A DNA stretch of 64,000 nucleotides. It comes from Flavonifractor sp. AGMB03687. Its GTDB lineage: Bacteria > Bacillota > Clostridia > Oscillospirales > Oscillospiraceae. Under the pieces are notes generated by a model. The model had not been told where the DNA came from. It did no database searches and saw only the letters and a list, made by a program, of their open reading frames with translations. Position numbers and translations under genes: made by a program. The stretch covers positions 186,001-250,000 of the forward strand of contig NZ_JADKZI010000002.1 of assembly GCF_017811815.1 (NCBI RefSeq), written 5' to 3'. Below, piece after piece: positions 1-7,022 of this stretch; position 1 is the stretch's first letter; each line of letters begins with the position of its first letter.

Positions 1-69
1 GCGGTGCGCCCGGGAGTCCTCATAGGACAACCCGGCGGCAGCATAAGAGGGAAGAGGAGGTGTTTACAT

Positions 70-378
70 ATGGATCTCAACATTGAGCCCCTGGAGGAGC
101 TGGTGGTCACCACCAAGGTCATCCATGAGAAGATCGGCAGGTATGAGGTGGATACCCTTATGACCCGCCGGAAGGGTCTGCACTGGCTTACCGACATGTC
201 GGGGACGCGGGTGCTGGTGGACGAGAGCGCCACCATGGACTCAGGGCCCAAACTGGGGACTACGTTGTGCTTCACACCCCACAGCGACGTGGAGGTCAGC
301 GAGGAGGAGCGGGCGGCCAACCGGGAGCGGATCAAGCAGGTGGCCACCAAAGTGATGATCGACATGGGAATCTGGTAG
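70..378 (+). CDS. Hypothetical prophage protein, 102 aa
   Basis: I do not recognise this protein. The start at 70 is chosen because a GAGGAGG ribosome binding site lies nine bases upstream, whereas the longer in-frame start at 4 has no such site. The product is mixed charge with no membrane segment or signal peptide and ends in a lysine/arginine/glutamate-rich helix. It precedes the regulatory switch and is followed by about 140 bases of noncoding DNA. It ends with TAG, which matters for judging the amber codon at 5,908. Confidence 0.6.
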   Translation: MDLNIEPLEELVVTTKVIHEKIGRYEVDTLMTRRKGLHWLTDMSGTRVLVDESATMDSGPKLGTTLCFTPHSDVEVSEEERAANRERIKQVATKVMIDMGIW

Positions 379-522
379 GGGAGGGGAGTCCCGTGAAAAG
401 ACATAAAGAAAGGCCCCCCTGTCTGTGGGCGCAGACAGAGAGGCCAAACAATGGTTTCGTGCATGAAAACCACTATTATGATACCACAAATAGCCGAATC
501 TTACAAGGGGGGTGGGGAGTAG
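379..522. other. Noncoding spacer with a short hairpin
   Basis: This 144-base gap has no convincing gene. It contains a 7-bp perfect stem (CTGTCTG at 419-425 with CAGACAG at 432-438) flanked by GGCC on both sides. No run of T follows, so it is not a clear terminator. An imperfect GGTTT-type inverted repeat and an AT-rich patch near 450-483 could be an operator/promoter for the regulator starting at 523, but I could not find a good -35/-10 pair. Confidence 0.35.
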
Positions 523-747
523 GTGCTCCGAAATAATCTCCAAACTGCTAGGAAAGCTGTCGGTCTGACTCAACAAGCGATTGCGGACAAGTTGGGACTC
601 ACCCTACGGCATTACCAGAAAATCGAATACGCAGACATCAACGGCGCTTTTGAGGTCTGGGATGCCTTGGAGGACCTTCTGGGGGTACATCAACGGATAC
701 TCCGAGAGATCTCAAGTAGTCATCCCGGCCCAAAAGAAAATCTGTAG
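523..747 (+). CDS. XRE-family helix-turn-helix regulator, 74 aa
   Basis: The protein is almost entirely a Cro/CI-type HTH. The segment GLTQQAIADKLGLT (about residues 14-27) followed by LRHYQKIEYAD is the standard helix 2-turn-helix 3 pattern. The start is GTG at 523 with a G-rich ribosome binding site at about 505-517. It faces the minus-strand XRE gene at 638-913 and their 3' ends overlap by 110 bases. It may be a Cro-like partner or antagonist of that repressor. Its tail is short, with no dimerization or protease domain. Confidence 0.75.
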   Translation: MLRNNLQTARKAVGLTQQAIADKLGLTLRHYQKIEYADINGAFEVWDALEDLLGVHQRILREISSSHPGPKENL

Positions 748-913
748 GGACATCAAAAAGATCTGCAATTTGTACCAAAAGGTCATAACTTGGATCTACA
801 TCTCCGCTTTCATACTTTTGAAGGGCCCGTAAAGAAATATTGAGCGTGTCTGCCGTTTTTTGAAGTGTGTAGCCACGAAATATCCTGGCTGAGCGAAGTC
901 TATCGTTGAGCAT
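638..913 (-). CDS. XRE-family repressor, 91 aa, probable lysogeny repressor
   Basis: The first 70 residues form a classic HTH_3 domain with TLQKTADTLNIS and LRALQKYESGDVDP, followed by the LLVQIADLFDVPTDFLLG pattern common in CI-like and SinR-like regulators. The start has a GAGGAGG site just upstream (revcomp of 921-928). It is transcribed divergently from the early phage genes across the twin-operator region at 938-996, as expected for a repressor. There is no S24 peptidase domain, so any SOS response would need another route. The last third of the gene overlaps the opposite-strand XRE gene. Confidence 0.82.
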   Translation of the reverse strand: MLNDRLRSARIFRGYTLQKTADTLNISLRALQKYESGDVDPSYDLLVQIADLFDVPTDFLLGRDDYLRSLGVSVDVPPEGPPRHPRPQKRR

Positions 914-937
914 GAGTGATCCTCCTCTAAAACGCTC

Positions 938-996
938 TTGACATACGCCTAATAATGGCGTATATTATGGACAAATTAAACGCCAATTATTGGCGT
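938..996 (+). promoter_or_regulatory. Early promoter with twin operator palindromes
   Basis: A consensus-quality promoter is visible: TTGACA at 938-943, a 17-base spacer, and TATATT at 961-966. Two copies of the same palindrome, ACGCC-N7-GGCGT, lie at 945-961 (filling the -35/-10 spacer) and 980-996 (over the expected start site), with centres 35 bases apart. The ribosome binding site GGAGGGGAAG follows at 1001-1010. The arrangement is what a dimeric XRE repressor needs to shut off the early operon. Confidence 0.85.
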
Positions 997-1012
997 AATT
1001 GGAGGGGAAGGT

Positions 1013-1273
1013 ATGAGTGTAGATCTTAAGTTTGAAATGGATGGTGCGACGGTGTACTTAGATGATGCAGTAAAGACTCTCCGAATCATGACGGAGGCGC
1101 TGGAGTGCGAAATGTTGGCGGCTCAGAGAAATGACTTTCGTCCTATCCCAGAGTGGATCTTGGAACGGTGCTGTGGGTTCTCCATCATTGTTCGGGAGCT
1201 GGACCGTATCACAGATGAGCTGAAAGCTGCGGTCACGAAAGAGTATAGGTCAGGAAAAGGAGAATACACATGA
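1013..1273 (+). CDS. Hypothetical early prophage protein, 86 aa
   Basis: This is the first gene after the operator-controlled promoter, with a strong GGAGGGGAAG site before the ATG. The protein is acidic and helical, with no membrane segment. Two heptad-like stretches (around residues 15-35 and 58-78) could pack as a helical hairpin. The stop overlaps the next start by four bases (ATGA), showing translational coupling. I do not recognise the family. Its position suggests an early role such as excision or replication control, but that is inference only. Confidence 0.7.
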   Translation: MSVDLKFEMDGATVYLDDAVKTLRIMTEALECEMLAAQRNDFRPIPEWILERCCGFSIIVRELDRITDELKAAVTKEYRSGKGEYT

Positions 1274-1581
1274 GGACATTTTTATTTCGGCAGGATATTG
1301 CAGAAAAGTATGGGGTGAATGAGGCTATTTTTGTAGCAGTATTGGTGGAACTAATCAAAGAAAGCCGGGATTTGTGCATTTGTGAGGATGGTATGTGGTG
1401 GTACCCGTGTGCCATTCATGAATGGGAGGGGAAATTCCCGTTCTGGACAGCACGTCAGGTTGACCGCATTGTGAAAAACTGTATGTTTAAGGGAATAGTC
1501 ATCCAACGTCATTATGATGGGGATGAGCGACGTAGAAGAGGGTGGTATGCCATCCGAAGGGGAGTTGGATATGACACGTGA
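1270..1581 (+). CDS. Winged-helix-like early phage protein, 103 aa
   Basis: The protein starts at the overlapping ATG of the preceding gene. Its second half, with FWTARQVDRIVKNCMFKGI followed by a basic beta-hairpin-like stretch (HYDGDERRRRGWYAI), reads like a winged-helix recognition helix and wing. This type of small protein often sits before a replisome organizer in Gram-positive phages. It overlaps the next gene by 11 bases. Function is inferred from fold-like pattern and position, not from a recognised family. Confidence 0.65.
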   Translation: MRTFLFRQDIAEKYGVNEAIFVAVLVELIKESRDLCICEDGMWWYPCAIHEWEGKFPFWTARQVDRIVKNCMFKGIVIQRHYDGDERRRRGWYAIRRGVGYDT

Positions 1582-2356
1582 GGAAATCGCTGGTGCATCC
1601 AAAGCGGATGGCGGTATGTTTGCGGTAATTCCAGCTGTAGTTATGCGTGACAGTGCGCTTTCTATGTCAGCCAGGATGTTGTATGGGATTATCACATGGC
1701 GGTGCAATGCTGAGTCAAGATGCTGGCCTACAAACCGGGCGTTAGGAGAGGATCTCGGATTATCCCCCAAACGCATTTCAAGCCTGCTGTCACTACTGGA
1801 GTCCCAGGGCCACATTGAAGTTGAGATTGTCTGTGATCCGGAGACGGGACAAATCATCCGGCGGTACATATACCCTATTGTTAAAAGCGGGAGGGGTATC
1901 CCCAAAAATAAGGATACCTCCCCCCAAGAGTGCGGTGAGGGTATCCCCGAAAATGAGGAGGAGAAATATAAAGAAGAAATAATAAATATAAATACCCCCT
2001 ATAGTCCCCCAGAGGGGGACAAGCCCCCGCGGCAAAAGCGGCAGCGGAGGTCCAAGTCGGTCCCCACCTGGAAGCCGGAGCGGTTTGAGGCCTTCTGGGA
2101 CTACTACCCCAGAGGAGAGGACCGGATGGGGGCCGTGGAAGAGTGGGACAAGCTCCAGCCGGATGACACCCTCATCGACCGGATGGCCAGGGCGCTGGCC
2201 CGGCAGAAGGCCAGCGAGGAGTGGCAGCGGGGCATCGGGATCCCCTATGCCTGCCGGTGGCTGCGCAAGCGCCGGTGGGAGGACGTACCGGCTCAGCCTC
2301 AGGCGCAGACGCCGCCCCAGCGAGTGGTTGAGAGGGACGGTGTGCCGGTATGGTGA
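1571..2356 (+). CDS. Phage replisome organizer, winged-helix (HTH_36-like), 261 aa
   Basis: The N-terminal part (about residues 20-100) has the HTH_36 pattern: SMSARMLYGIITWRC, then CWPTNRALGEDLGLSPKRIS. A polar low-complexity linker follows. The C-terminal domain has FEAFWDYYPRGED and ends in IPYACRWLRKRRWEDV, the form seen in phage replication initiators that load the helicase. The start at 1571 is preferred over 1514 or 1523 because AAGGGGAG lies six bases upstream. It overlaps the helicase gene by seven bases, supporting a role in origin binding and helicase loading. Confidence 0.8.
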   Translation: MTREEIAGASKADGGMFAVIPAVVMRDSALSMSARMLYGIITWRCNAESRCWPTNRALGEDLGLSPKRISSLLSLLESQGHIEVEIVCDPETGQIIRRYIYPIVKSGRGIPKNKDTSPQECGEGIPENEEEKYKEEIININTPYSPPEGDKPPRQKRQRRSKSVPTWKPERFEAFWDYYPRGEDRMGAVEEWDKLQPDDTLIDRMARALARQKASEEWQRGIGIPYACRWLRKRRWEDVPAQPQAQTPPQRVVERDGVPVW

Positions 2357-3831
2357 TCCAGGACATGGAGGCCGCCCAGGAGGCGGTGCTTGGCTCCCTG
2401 CTCATCTCGCCGGAGCTGGTGGGGGAGGTGCTGGCCCAGGTACAGGACCGGGACTTCGTTAACCCCAGGCACCGCATGACCTACCAGGCCATCCGCCAGT
2501 TGTTTGTGACGGGGCAGACGGTAGACCCTATCCTGCTGCTCCCCCTGCTGGGAGCGTCAGAGCAGCAGCCCTGGCGGGAGTACCTCATCAACCTGATGGA
2601 CAAGACCCCGACGGCGTCCAACATCTGGGAATATGTGGCCGTACTCAAGGAACAGGCTCGGCTCTATCAGCTGTGCATGCTAGGGGAGCGGCTGGCCCAG
2701 GCGGGCAGCCTGGAGGACGCAGCCAAATGCCTGGCTGACGGTAACGCCCTGATGGTGGACAAGCCGGGGCTGCGCTACGTCACCATGGAGCAGGCCCTGC
2801 TGGACTTCTACGACCGGCACAAGACCAGGAAGGAGTACCTCACCTGGGGGCTGGACAAGCTCAACGACCGGCTCTTTGTGGACCGCGGGGACATGGTGGT
2901 GCTGGGCGGGTACGCCTCCGCAGGCAAGACCCTGCTGGCCATCCAGTTCGCCTGGCACTGGGCCAGGCTTGGGAAGAAAGTGGGCTTCTATAGCCTGGAG
3001 ACCGGCGAGGCCAAGCTGGAGGACCGCCTCATCGCATACAACATGCGGCTGGACTTCGGCAGGATCAAGCGCTCCGAGCTGACCGAGGAGGACTACAAGG
3101 CCCTGGCGATGGCCTCCAAGCGGCTCATCCAGCCCGCCCTGGAGTGGGTGCCGGCCAGCGGCATGACGGTGGACGAGATCCGCTCCTCCGCCCTCAGCCG
3201 GGGGTATGACGCCATTTTCATCGACTACTTACAGCTCATCCAGGGGGACAAGCGGCGCAGCCGGACCGAAGAGGTGGCTGGGATCAGCATCGGGCTGCAC
3301 CAGCTGTCCCAGAGCACCGGTATCACGGTGGTGGCCCTGTCCCAGCTGTCCCGGCCGGAGAAAGGCGGGGACGGGGTGAAGGCCCCCACACTGGCCTCCC
3401 TGCGGGAGTCCGGGCAGATCGAGCAGGACGCTGATGTGGCCATGCTGCTCTACAAGGAGGAGGATACCCCCAACAGCCGACGGATCCTGCACATCGCCAA
3501 GAACAAGGAGGGCGAGACCGGCAAGATCTATCTGGCCTTTGACGGCGCCCATCAGCGGCTGTATGAGTCGGTGGTGGACGCTCCAGCCCCCAGGAAACGG
3601 CGGGAGCCGGAGTACAGGCAGGTACAGTTCACAGAGATCCTGGAGGATCCGGACGATCCATTTGCAGAGAAAGGAGACCAGCATGGACAAGCCCAGAGCG
3701 GCCGAGCTGCTGCGGCTGGAGATCCTGCGCCGGGAGGCCCTGGCACGGGCCAGCAGCTTCCCGGTGGATCACCTGCAGGTGGCCCAGGCGCTGACTCTGG
3801 CGGTCCAGGCTCTGGAGGAGGAACAGCATGA
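2350..3831 (+). CDS. DnaB-like replicative helicase, 493 aa with unusual tail
   Basis: The order is a DnaB N-terminal helical domain (residues about 5-105), a linker and a RecA-type ATPase. Walker A is GYASAGKT (187-194), Walker B is AIFIDYLQL with D292, and the LRESGQIEQDADV motif follows at about 351-363. It would unwind phage DNA at the fork, loaded by the upstream organizer. The family normally ends soon after the last ATPase strand. Here about 50 further residues, rich in Gly, Pro and Ala, run through a region that also codes for the 62-residue protein at 3,683 in another frame. Confidence 0.92.
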   Translation: MVIQDMEAAQEAVLGSLLISPELVGEVLAQVQDRDFVNPRHRMTYQAIRQLFVTGQTVDPILLLPLLGASEQQPWREYLINLMDKTPTASNIWEYVAVLKEQARLYQLCMLGERLAQAGSLEDAAKCLADGNALMVDKPGLRYVTMEQALLDFYDRHKTRKEYLTWGLDKLNDRLFVDRGDMVVLGGYASAGKTLLAIQFAWHWARLGKKVGFYSLETGEAKLEDRLIAYNMRLDFGRIKRSELTEEDYKALAMASKRLIQPALEWVPASGMTVDEIRSSALSRGYDAIFIDYLQLIQGDKRRSRTEEVAGISIGLHQLSQSTGITVVALSQLSRPEKGGDGVKAPTLASLRESGQIEQDADVAMLLYKEEDTPNSRRILHIAKNKEGETGKIYLAFDGAHQRLYESVVDAPAPRKRREPEYRQVQFTEILEDPDDPFAEKGDQHGQAQSGRAAAAGDPAPGGPGTGQQLPGGSPAGGPGADSGGPGSGGGTA

Positions 3832-3871
3832 GAAAAGGCCAGAAGATCACCTGGACCCCGTCGGCCTTTGA
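3683..3871 (+). CDS. Small phage protein, 62 aa, nested in helicase 3' end
   Basis: The ATG at 3683 has an AAAGGAGACC site directly upstream and opens a balanced, helical sequence with the pattern HLQVAQALTLAVQALEEEQ, typical of small Firmicutes phage proteins. The helicase frame over the same bases yields a glycine/proline-rich tail, so this frame is more likely the constrained one. Its end overlaps the next gene by 44 bases. Function is unknown. Confidence 0.62.
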   Translation: MDKPRAAELLRLEILRREALARASSFPVDHLQVAQALTLAVQALEEEQHEKRPEDHLDPVGL

Positions 3872-4028
3872 GCATGAGCTCAGTGGGGAGCGGGCCAACA
3901 GGCAGCGCAAGCTGCGATCGGTCACCGGACGGATCGTCTACATCCATCCGGCCCGGCGGTATTACATGGCGGAAGCCAAAGTGGGCAATGAGACCATCCG
4001 GGAGTGTTTCCCGATCAACGAAAGATAG
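3828..4028 (+). CDS. Hypothetical basic phage protein, 66 aa
   Basis: The ATG at 3828 overlaps the helicase stop (ATGA) and follows a GGAGGAGG site. The product is basic and contains a beta-rich stretch, TGRIVYIHPARRYYMAEAK, then VGNETIRECFPI. Similar short proteins occur in clostridial phage replication modules, but no function is known to me. It lies 13 bases before the parA-like gene, so it is probably in the same operon. Confidence 0.7.
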   Translation: MRKGQKITWTPSAFEHELSGERANRQRKLRSVTGRIVYIHPARRYYMAEAKVGNETIRECFPINER

Positions 4029-4041
4029 GAGTGTTTTGTGC

Positions 4042-4827
4042 ATGAAAACCTTCGCTATTGTCAATCGAAAGGGCGGGGTAGGGAAGACCACCACCGCCGT
4101 CAATCTGGCTTATGTGCTGGCAACCAGCTGCCGGCTGCGGGTGCTGTTGGTGGATGCCGATGGGCAGGCAAACGCCACTCAGACCCTGCTGCCGCCCGGT
4201 GAGTATGCTGGCCTGGGCGCCCTGCTGCGAGGGCTGAGCATCTGCTACGACGAGCTGGTGGAGCAGACCGACGTGCCCGGCCTGGATGTGCTGCCGGCGG
4301 CGGAAGATCTGTGGGCATTGGATCTGGAGGCCGCCGGCGGAGACCGGGGCCGGAGCTACCGGGCGCTGCGGGACATGCGAGAGGCTCTGGAGGAGGATGA
4401 GGCCTATGATGTGATGGTCATTGACTGCCCGCCCAATCTGTCGGCCGCCTGTGTGTCGGCCATCCTGGCCAGCGACGCCGTTATCATCCCGGTGCTGTCC
4501 GATGCCTGCTCCTCCACCGGCGTGGCCGACCTGGTGGAGCAGATCGACAGCCTGCGGTACATCAGACAGGAGATTCGGGTGGCCGGGGTGCTGGTCAACC
4601 AGTGGCACCGCTCCCCGGTGGTGGAGGACTCGGTAGACTACCTCCGGGAGGAGGGTATGGTGCCGGTGTACGACACGGTGATCCGCCGCACCGACAAGGT
4701 GCCCGAGTCCAGCTGGGCCCGGATGGCGGTGCAGCAGTGGAGCCCCTTCTGCTCGGCGGCACGGGACTACCGGGCCTGGGTGGCGGAGCTGGCAGCAAAG
4801 GAGGGCATTCAGTATGGGCAAGCCTGA
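4042..4827 (+). CDS. ParA-family partition ATPase, 261 aa
   Basis: The deviant Walker A box KGGVGKTT is at residues 10-17. VLLVDADGQAN follows as the A' motif, and VMVIDCPPNLS is Walker B. Length and C-terminal layout match Soj/ParA proteins. The start at 4042 is chosen because the ATPase fold begins there and GATAGGAG lies about ten bases upstream; the longer frame from 3868 adds out-of-family sequence. It overlaps the DUF3102 gene by 14 bases. ParA partners normally segregate low-copy DNA, so this hints at an extrachromosomal phase of the phage. Confidence 0.9.
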   Translation: MKTFAIVNRKGGVGKTTTAVNLAYVLATSCRLRVLLVDADGQANATQTLLPPGEYAGLGALLRGLSICYDELVEQTDVPGLDVLPAAEDLWALDLEAAGGDRGRSYRALRDMREALEEDEAYDVMVIDCPPNLSAACVSAILASDAVIIPVLSDACSSTGVADLVEQIDSLRYIRQEIRVAGVLVNQWHRSPVVEDSVDYLREEGMVPVYDTVIRRTDKVPESSWARMAVQQWSPFCSAARDYRAWVAELAAKEGIQYGQA

Positions 4828-5788
4828 CCTGGGGACTCTCATTGCGCGGACTATGGCCCCGCCTGCCGAGGACAGGACCATCGAGGTCATCACCGGAGAG
4901 ATTCTGGATGCCAAGCGGGCTGGAGGAGAGGCGATCCTAACCATCGGCCGGTGTCTCATCGAAGCAAAGGACATGCTGTCCCATGGGGAGTGGTTGCCCT
5001 GGCTGACGGAGCAGGTGGAATTCTCCCCTCGTACTGCCCAGAACTTCATGCGCCTGGCCCGAGAGTGGTCAAATACGCAGACGCTTGCGGATTTGGGAGC
5101 CTCCAAAGCCTTGGCGCTCCTGGCATTGCCGCCGGAGGAGCGGGAGCAGTTCATGGAGGACCACAAGGTCATCGACATGAGCGCCCGCCAACTGGAGCAG
5201 GCCATCAAGGAGCGGGATGAGGCCAAAGCGTCTGCCGAACAGGCCGCGGTGGAGCAGCGGGCAGCGGAGCAGGCCCGGGATAAGATGGCGGAGGACATGA
5301 AGTTTCTCAATGTCCGTTTGGCTGGAGCCAAGGAAGATCGGGAGCAGGCCATGCAGGATGTTGCCCGCTTGGAAAGCGAATTGGCTGAACTGAAGGCCCG
5401 CCCGGTGGATGTGGCGGTGGAGACCGTGGTCGATCAGGCCGCCATTGACAAGGCCCGGGCCGATGCCATCGCCGAGATGCAGGAGAAGCTGGATAAGGCT
5501 CTGGAGGCCAAGGCCCGGGCAGACAATGAATGGAAGAGCGCACAGGCGATGCTGGCAACGGTTCAGGAACAGCTCCGGGATTCGGAGCGGGCACGGAAAA
5601 ATGCGGTGCTTTCTTCGGATGAGGATATAGCCTTGTTCAAGGTTCTATTTCAGCAGGCTCAAGAAAATGCGAACAAGATGCGAGGAATTCTGTTGAAGCT
5701 GAGGGGCCGGAGCGATCAGACTGCCGCCAAGGGCGTTGAGAATGACATGCGGGCCCTGGCTGAGGCCATCGGGAGGTGCGCTGAATGA
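4814..5788 (+). CDS. DUF3102-type protein with long coiled coil, 324 aa
   Basis: Residues about 20-105 match the DUF3102 pattern: GEAILTIGRCLIEAKDMLSHGEWLPWL, then FSPRTAQNFMRLARE and SKALALLALPPEEREQF. A long, charged coiled coil spans about 115-265, ending in a helical tail. The domain is often encoded beside ParA on plasmids and prophages and could serve as the DNA-binding partner, in place of ParB. The coiled coil may give oligomerization. That partner role is inference from the 14-base overlap with parA. Confidence 0.82.
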   Translation: MGKPDLGTLIARTMAPPAEDRTIEVITGEILDAKRAGGEAILTIGRCLIEAKDMLSHGEWLPWLTEQVEFSPRTAQNFMRLAREWSNTQTLADLGASKALALLALPPEEREQFMEDHKVIDMSARQLEQAIKERDEAKASAEQAAVEQRAAEQARDKMAEDMKFLNVRLAGAKEDREQAMQDVARLESELAELKARPVDVAVETVVDQAAIDKARADAIAEMQEKLDKALEAKARADNEWKSAQAMLATVQEQLRDSERARKNAVLSSDEDIALFKVLFQQAQENANKMRGILLKLRGRSDQTAAKGVENDMRALAEAIGRCAE

Positions 5789-6201
5789 GTGGAAAGGGGA
5801 AGCGAGGCCGTCCGGGCAAGCCCCAGGGCATGAACTACGCCCAGGTGCTGGCACGGCAGGCGGCCATCCGGGCCGGGATCGAAAAGGCTGCCCGGGATGC
5901 CACCGTGTAGGCCGAGGCTGACGCCCACACCCAGCGGGCCATGTGGCTGATGGTGTGCTCCATCGCGGATGCCTATGGATACGGACCGAAGGGGATGCAG
6001 AAGTTTTTTGCGGCGCTTCAGGAGAACACCGACGAGCTGGAGCAGATGCGCACCGAGGTGGATGAGGAGTACGCCTTTGAGAAGCTCCGACAGAAGGCAT
6101 CCAAGGTGACCGGTATGGAGGTCCATTACCTGGAGGACCAGCTGGGCATACTGGCAGAAATGAGACGGGAAGCGGGGGCTACACTTGGACAGATTAAGTG
6201 A
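5785..6201 (+). pseudogene. Prophage gene interrupted by an in-frame TAG at 5908-5910
   Basis: The ATG at 5785 overlaps the DUF3102 stop. The frame runs 41 codons (basic start, then NYAQVLARQAAIRAGIEKAARDA), meets TAG at 5908, and continues without another stop to 6201. The downstream part (MWLMVCSIADAYGYGPKGMQKFFAALQENTDELE, then VHYLEDQLGILAEMRREAG) reads as one helical protein with the upstream part. One C-to-T change from a CAG glutamine codon explains it. No ribosome binding site precedes the next in-frame ATG at 5941. Intact length would be 138 residues. Confidence 0.75.
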
Positions 6202-6361
6202 ATATCGGGTGAAACTGCAAGAGCGCATCGATGAGGCGATTGCCGAATATCAGGATGCGGAAGCATCCCAAGACGATGACTTTTCCAATGATGATGCTCG
6301 GGATGCCTATTGCATATTGTGCGGTCTGCAGGAGGCAATGAAGATTCTGGACCGTATGTAA
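6185..6361 (+). CDS. Small acidic helical protein, 58 aa, TTG start
   Basis: A frame from TTG at 6185 (alternative GTG at 6209) reads LSEYRVKLQERIDEAIAEY, then an Asp-rich segment and a final CGLQEAMKILDRM helix, ending at TAA 6359. GGGAAGCGGGGG upstream can serve as ribosome binding site. It overlaps the previous frame by 17 bases. Small helical proteins of this type are common between replication and packaging genes. No function is recognised. Confidence 0.5.
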   Translation: MDRLSEYRVKLQERIDEAIAEYQDAEASQDDDFSNDDARDAYCILCGLQEAMKILDRM

Positions 6362-6366
6362 CATTT

Positions 6367-6515
6367 GCTCCGGCTCTCTGCCGGGTGGGAGCGCTCCTCA
6401 CCCGGACCTCTCTCTGTTTCACATCCGTGAGCCGGGGACCCTACTGATCCGAAGGCCTGCGTTCCTGCGCGGGGTATTGGTAGGAGAAGTGGGGCGCCCG
6501 GCAGAGAGCCGGAGC
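6367..6515. repeat. Long-range inverted repeat with exact 19-bp arms
   Basis: GCTCCGGCTCTCTGCCGGG at 6367-6385 is repeated as its exact reverse complement at 6497-6515. The 111-base interior contains the 10-bp palindrome GGAGCGCTCC at 6388-6397. The unit sits between plus-strand early genes and two minus-strand genes, directly abutting a second hairpin at 6516-6551. It could be a recombination scar, a replication or packaging structure, or part of a small mobile unit; no coding frame fits inside it. Confidence 0.7.
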
Positions 6516-6551
6516 GTCAAAGTACCGCCCCGTTGTGGGCGGTACTTTGAC
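6516..6551. terminator. Perfect 15-bp hairpin, possible bidirectional terminator
   Basis: GTCAAAGTACCGCCC (6516-6530), a 6-base loop, and the exact complement at 6537-6551 make a very stable stem. It lies just downstream of the minus-strand gene at 6560-6751 and after the plus-strand gene ending at 6361, where convergent transcription would meet. No clear T run follows on either strand, so factor-independent termination is uncertain. Confidence 0.5.
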
Positions 6552-6559
6552 ACACAGTA

Positions 6560-6751
6560 TTACAGATCTTCCTGGTCGGCAGAGGGTTTCTGGTGGTACA
6601 CCTTCAGGTTGGGGCCGGAGGTACCGGGGATGATTGGCTTTGCATGTTCCTTCCCGTGCTTGGCTTTGCCTTGGATCTCGGGCACGGGAGGTTCCGTATT
6701 GCGGGGCTGGGTGTGGGTCACATCAGGACGTGCCATGCCTTGCTTGGCCAT
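6560..6751 (-). CDS. Hypothetical small prophage protein, 63 aa
   Basis: The protein is polar, with DVTHTQPRNTEPPVPEIQGKA, then a lysine/histidine-rich stretch (KHGKEHAKPI). It is predicted to be mostly disordered. Two ATGs occur in tandem; the one at 6751 is chosen because GAGGTG lies five bases upstream, whereas the ATG at 6754 is too close. It follows the minus-strand gene at 6773-6946 and likely shares its transcript. Similar short proteins occur in clostridial mobile elements, to my recollection. Function is unknown. Confidence 0.6.
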   Translation of the reverse strand: MAKQGMARPDVTHTQPRNTEPPVPEIQGKAKHGKEHAKPIIPGTSGPNLKVYHQKPSADQEDL

Positions 6752-6772
6752 CATATCACCTCAATCTTTGTG

Positions 6773-6946
6773 TTAAAAGAGCTGCTTGACCTCTTCGGCC
6801 ATGCGTTTCAGGTCTTCCAGAGTGGCAGGCTGATGCTTGCGGGCCCGTATCTGAGCCTGGATATAGCCGGGCAGTTGGACGAAATAGGCCTCCATGGCCG
6901 GGTCCTCCATCAGGTTGGCGTATCGATCGCTGTAAGTGGATTCCAT
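6773..6946 (-). CDS. Hypothetical small prophage protein, 57 aa
   Basis: The start at 6946 is chosen for its GGAGGT site; the longer frame from 7021 is not supported. The sequence has DPAMEAYFVQLPGYIQAQI, then LEDLKRMAEEVKQLF. This is the layout of a widespread small family in Firmicutes mobile elements (a helix, the YF-x2-LP segment and a C-terminal helix). It opens a two-gene minus-strand unit inserted in an otherwise plus-strand prophage region, so it may be expressed from the lysogen. Confidence 0.65.
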   Translation of the reverse strand: MESTYSDRYANLMEDPAMEAYFVQLPGYIQAQIRARKHQPATLEDLKRMAEEVKQLF

Positions 6947-7022
6947 ACGAATCACCTCCAACGATAGCTTACCCAAGACCATGTGGATATCCGCAGAAAA
7001 GGGGGTGGAAAGATTGACCACG

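Noticed and set aside
5785-6201. Amber recoding to glutamine as in some gut phages
   Set aside because: Several other genes of this prophage stop at TAG (70-378, the tape measure at 20739, the holin at 30897), so global recoding is unlikely.
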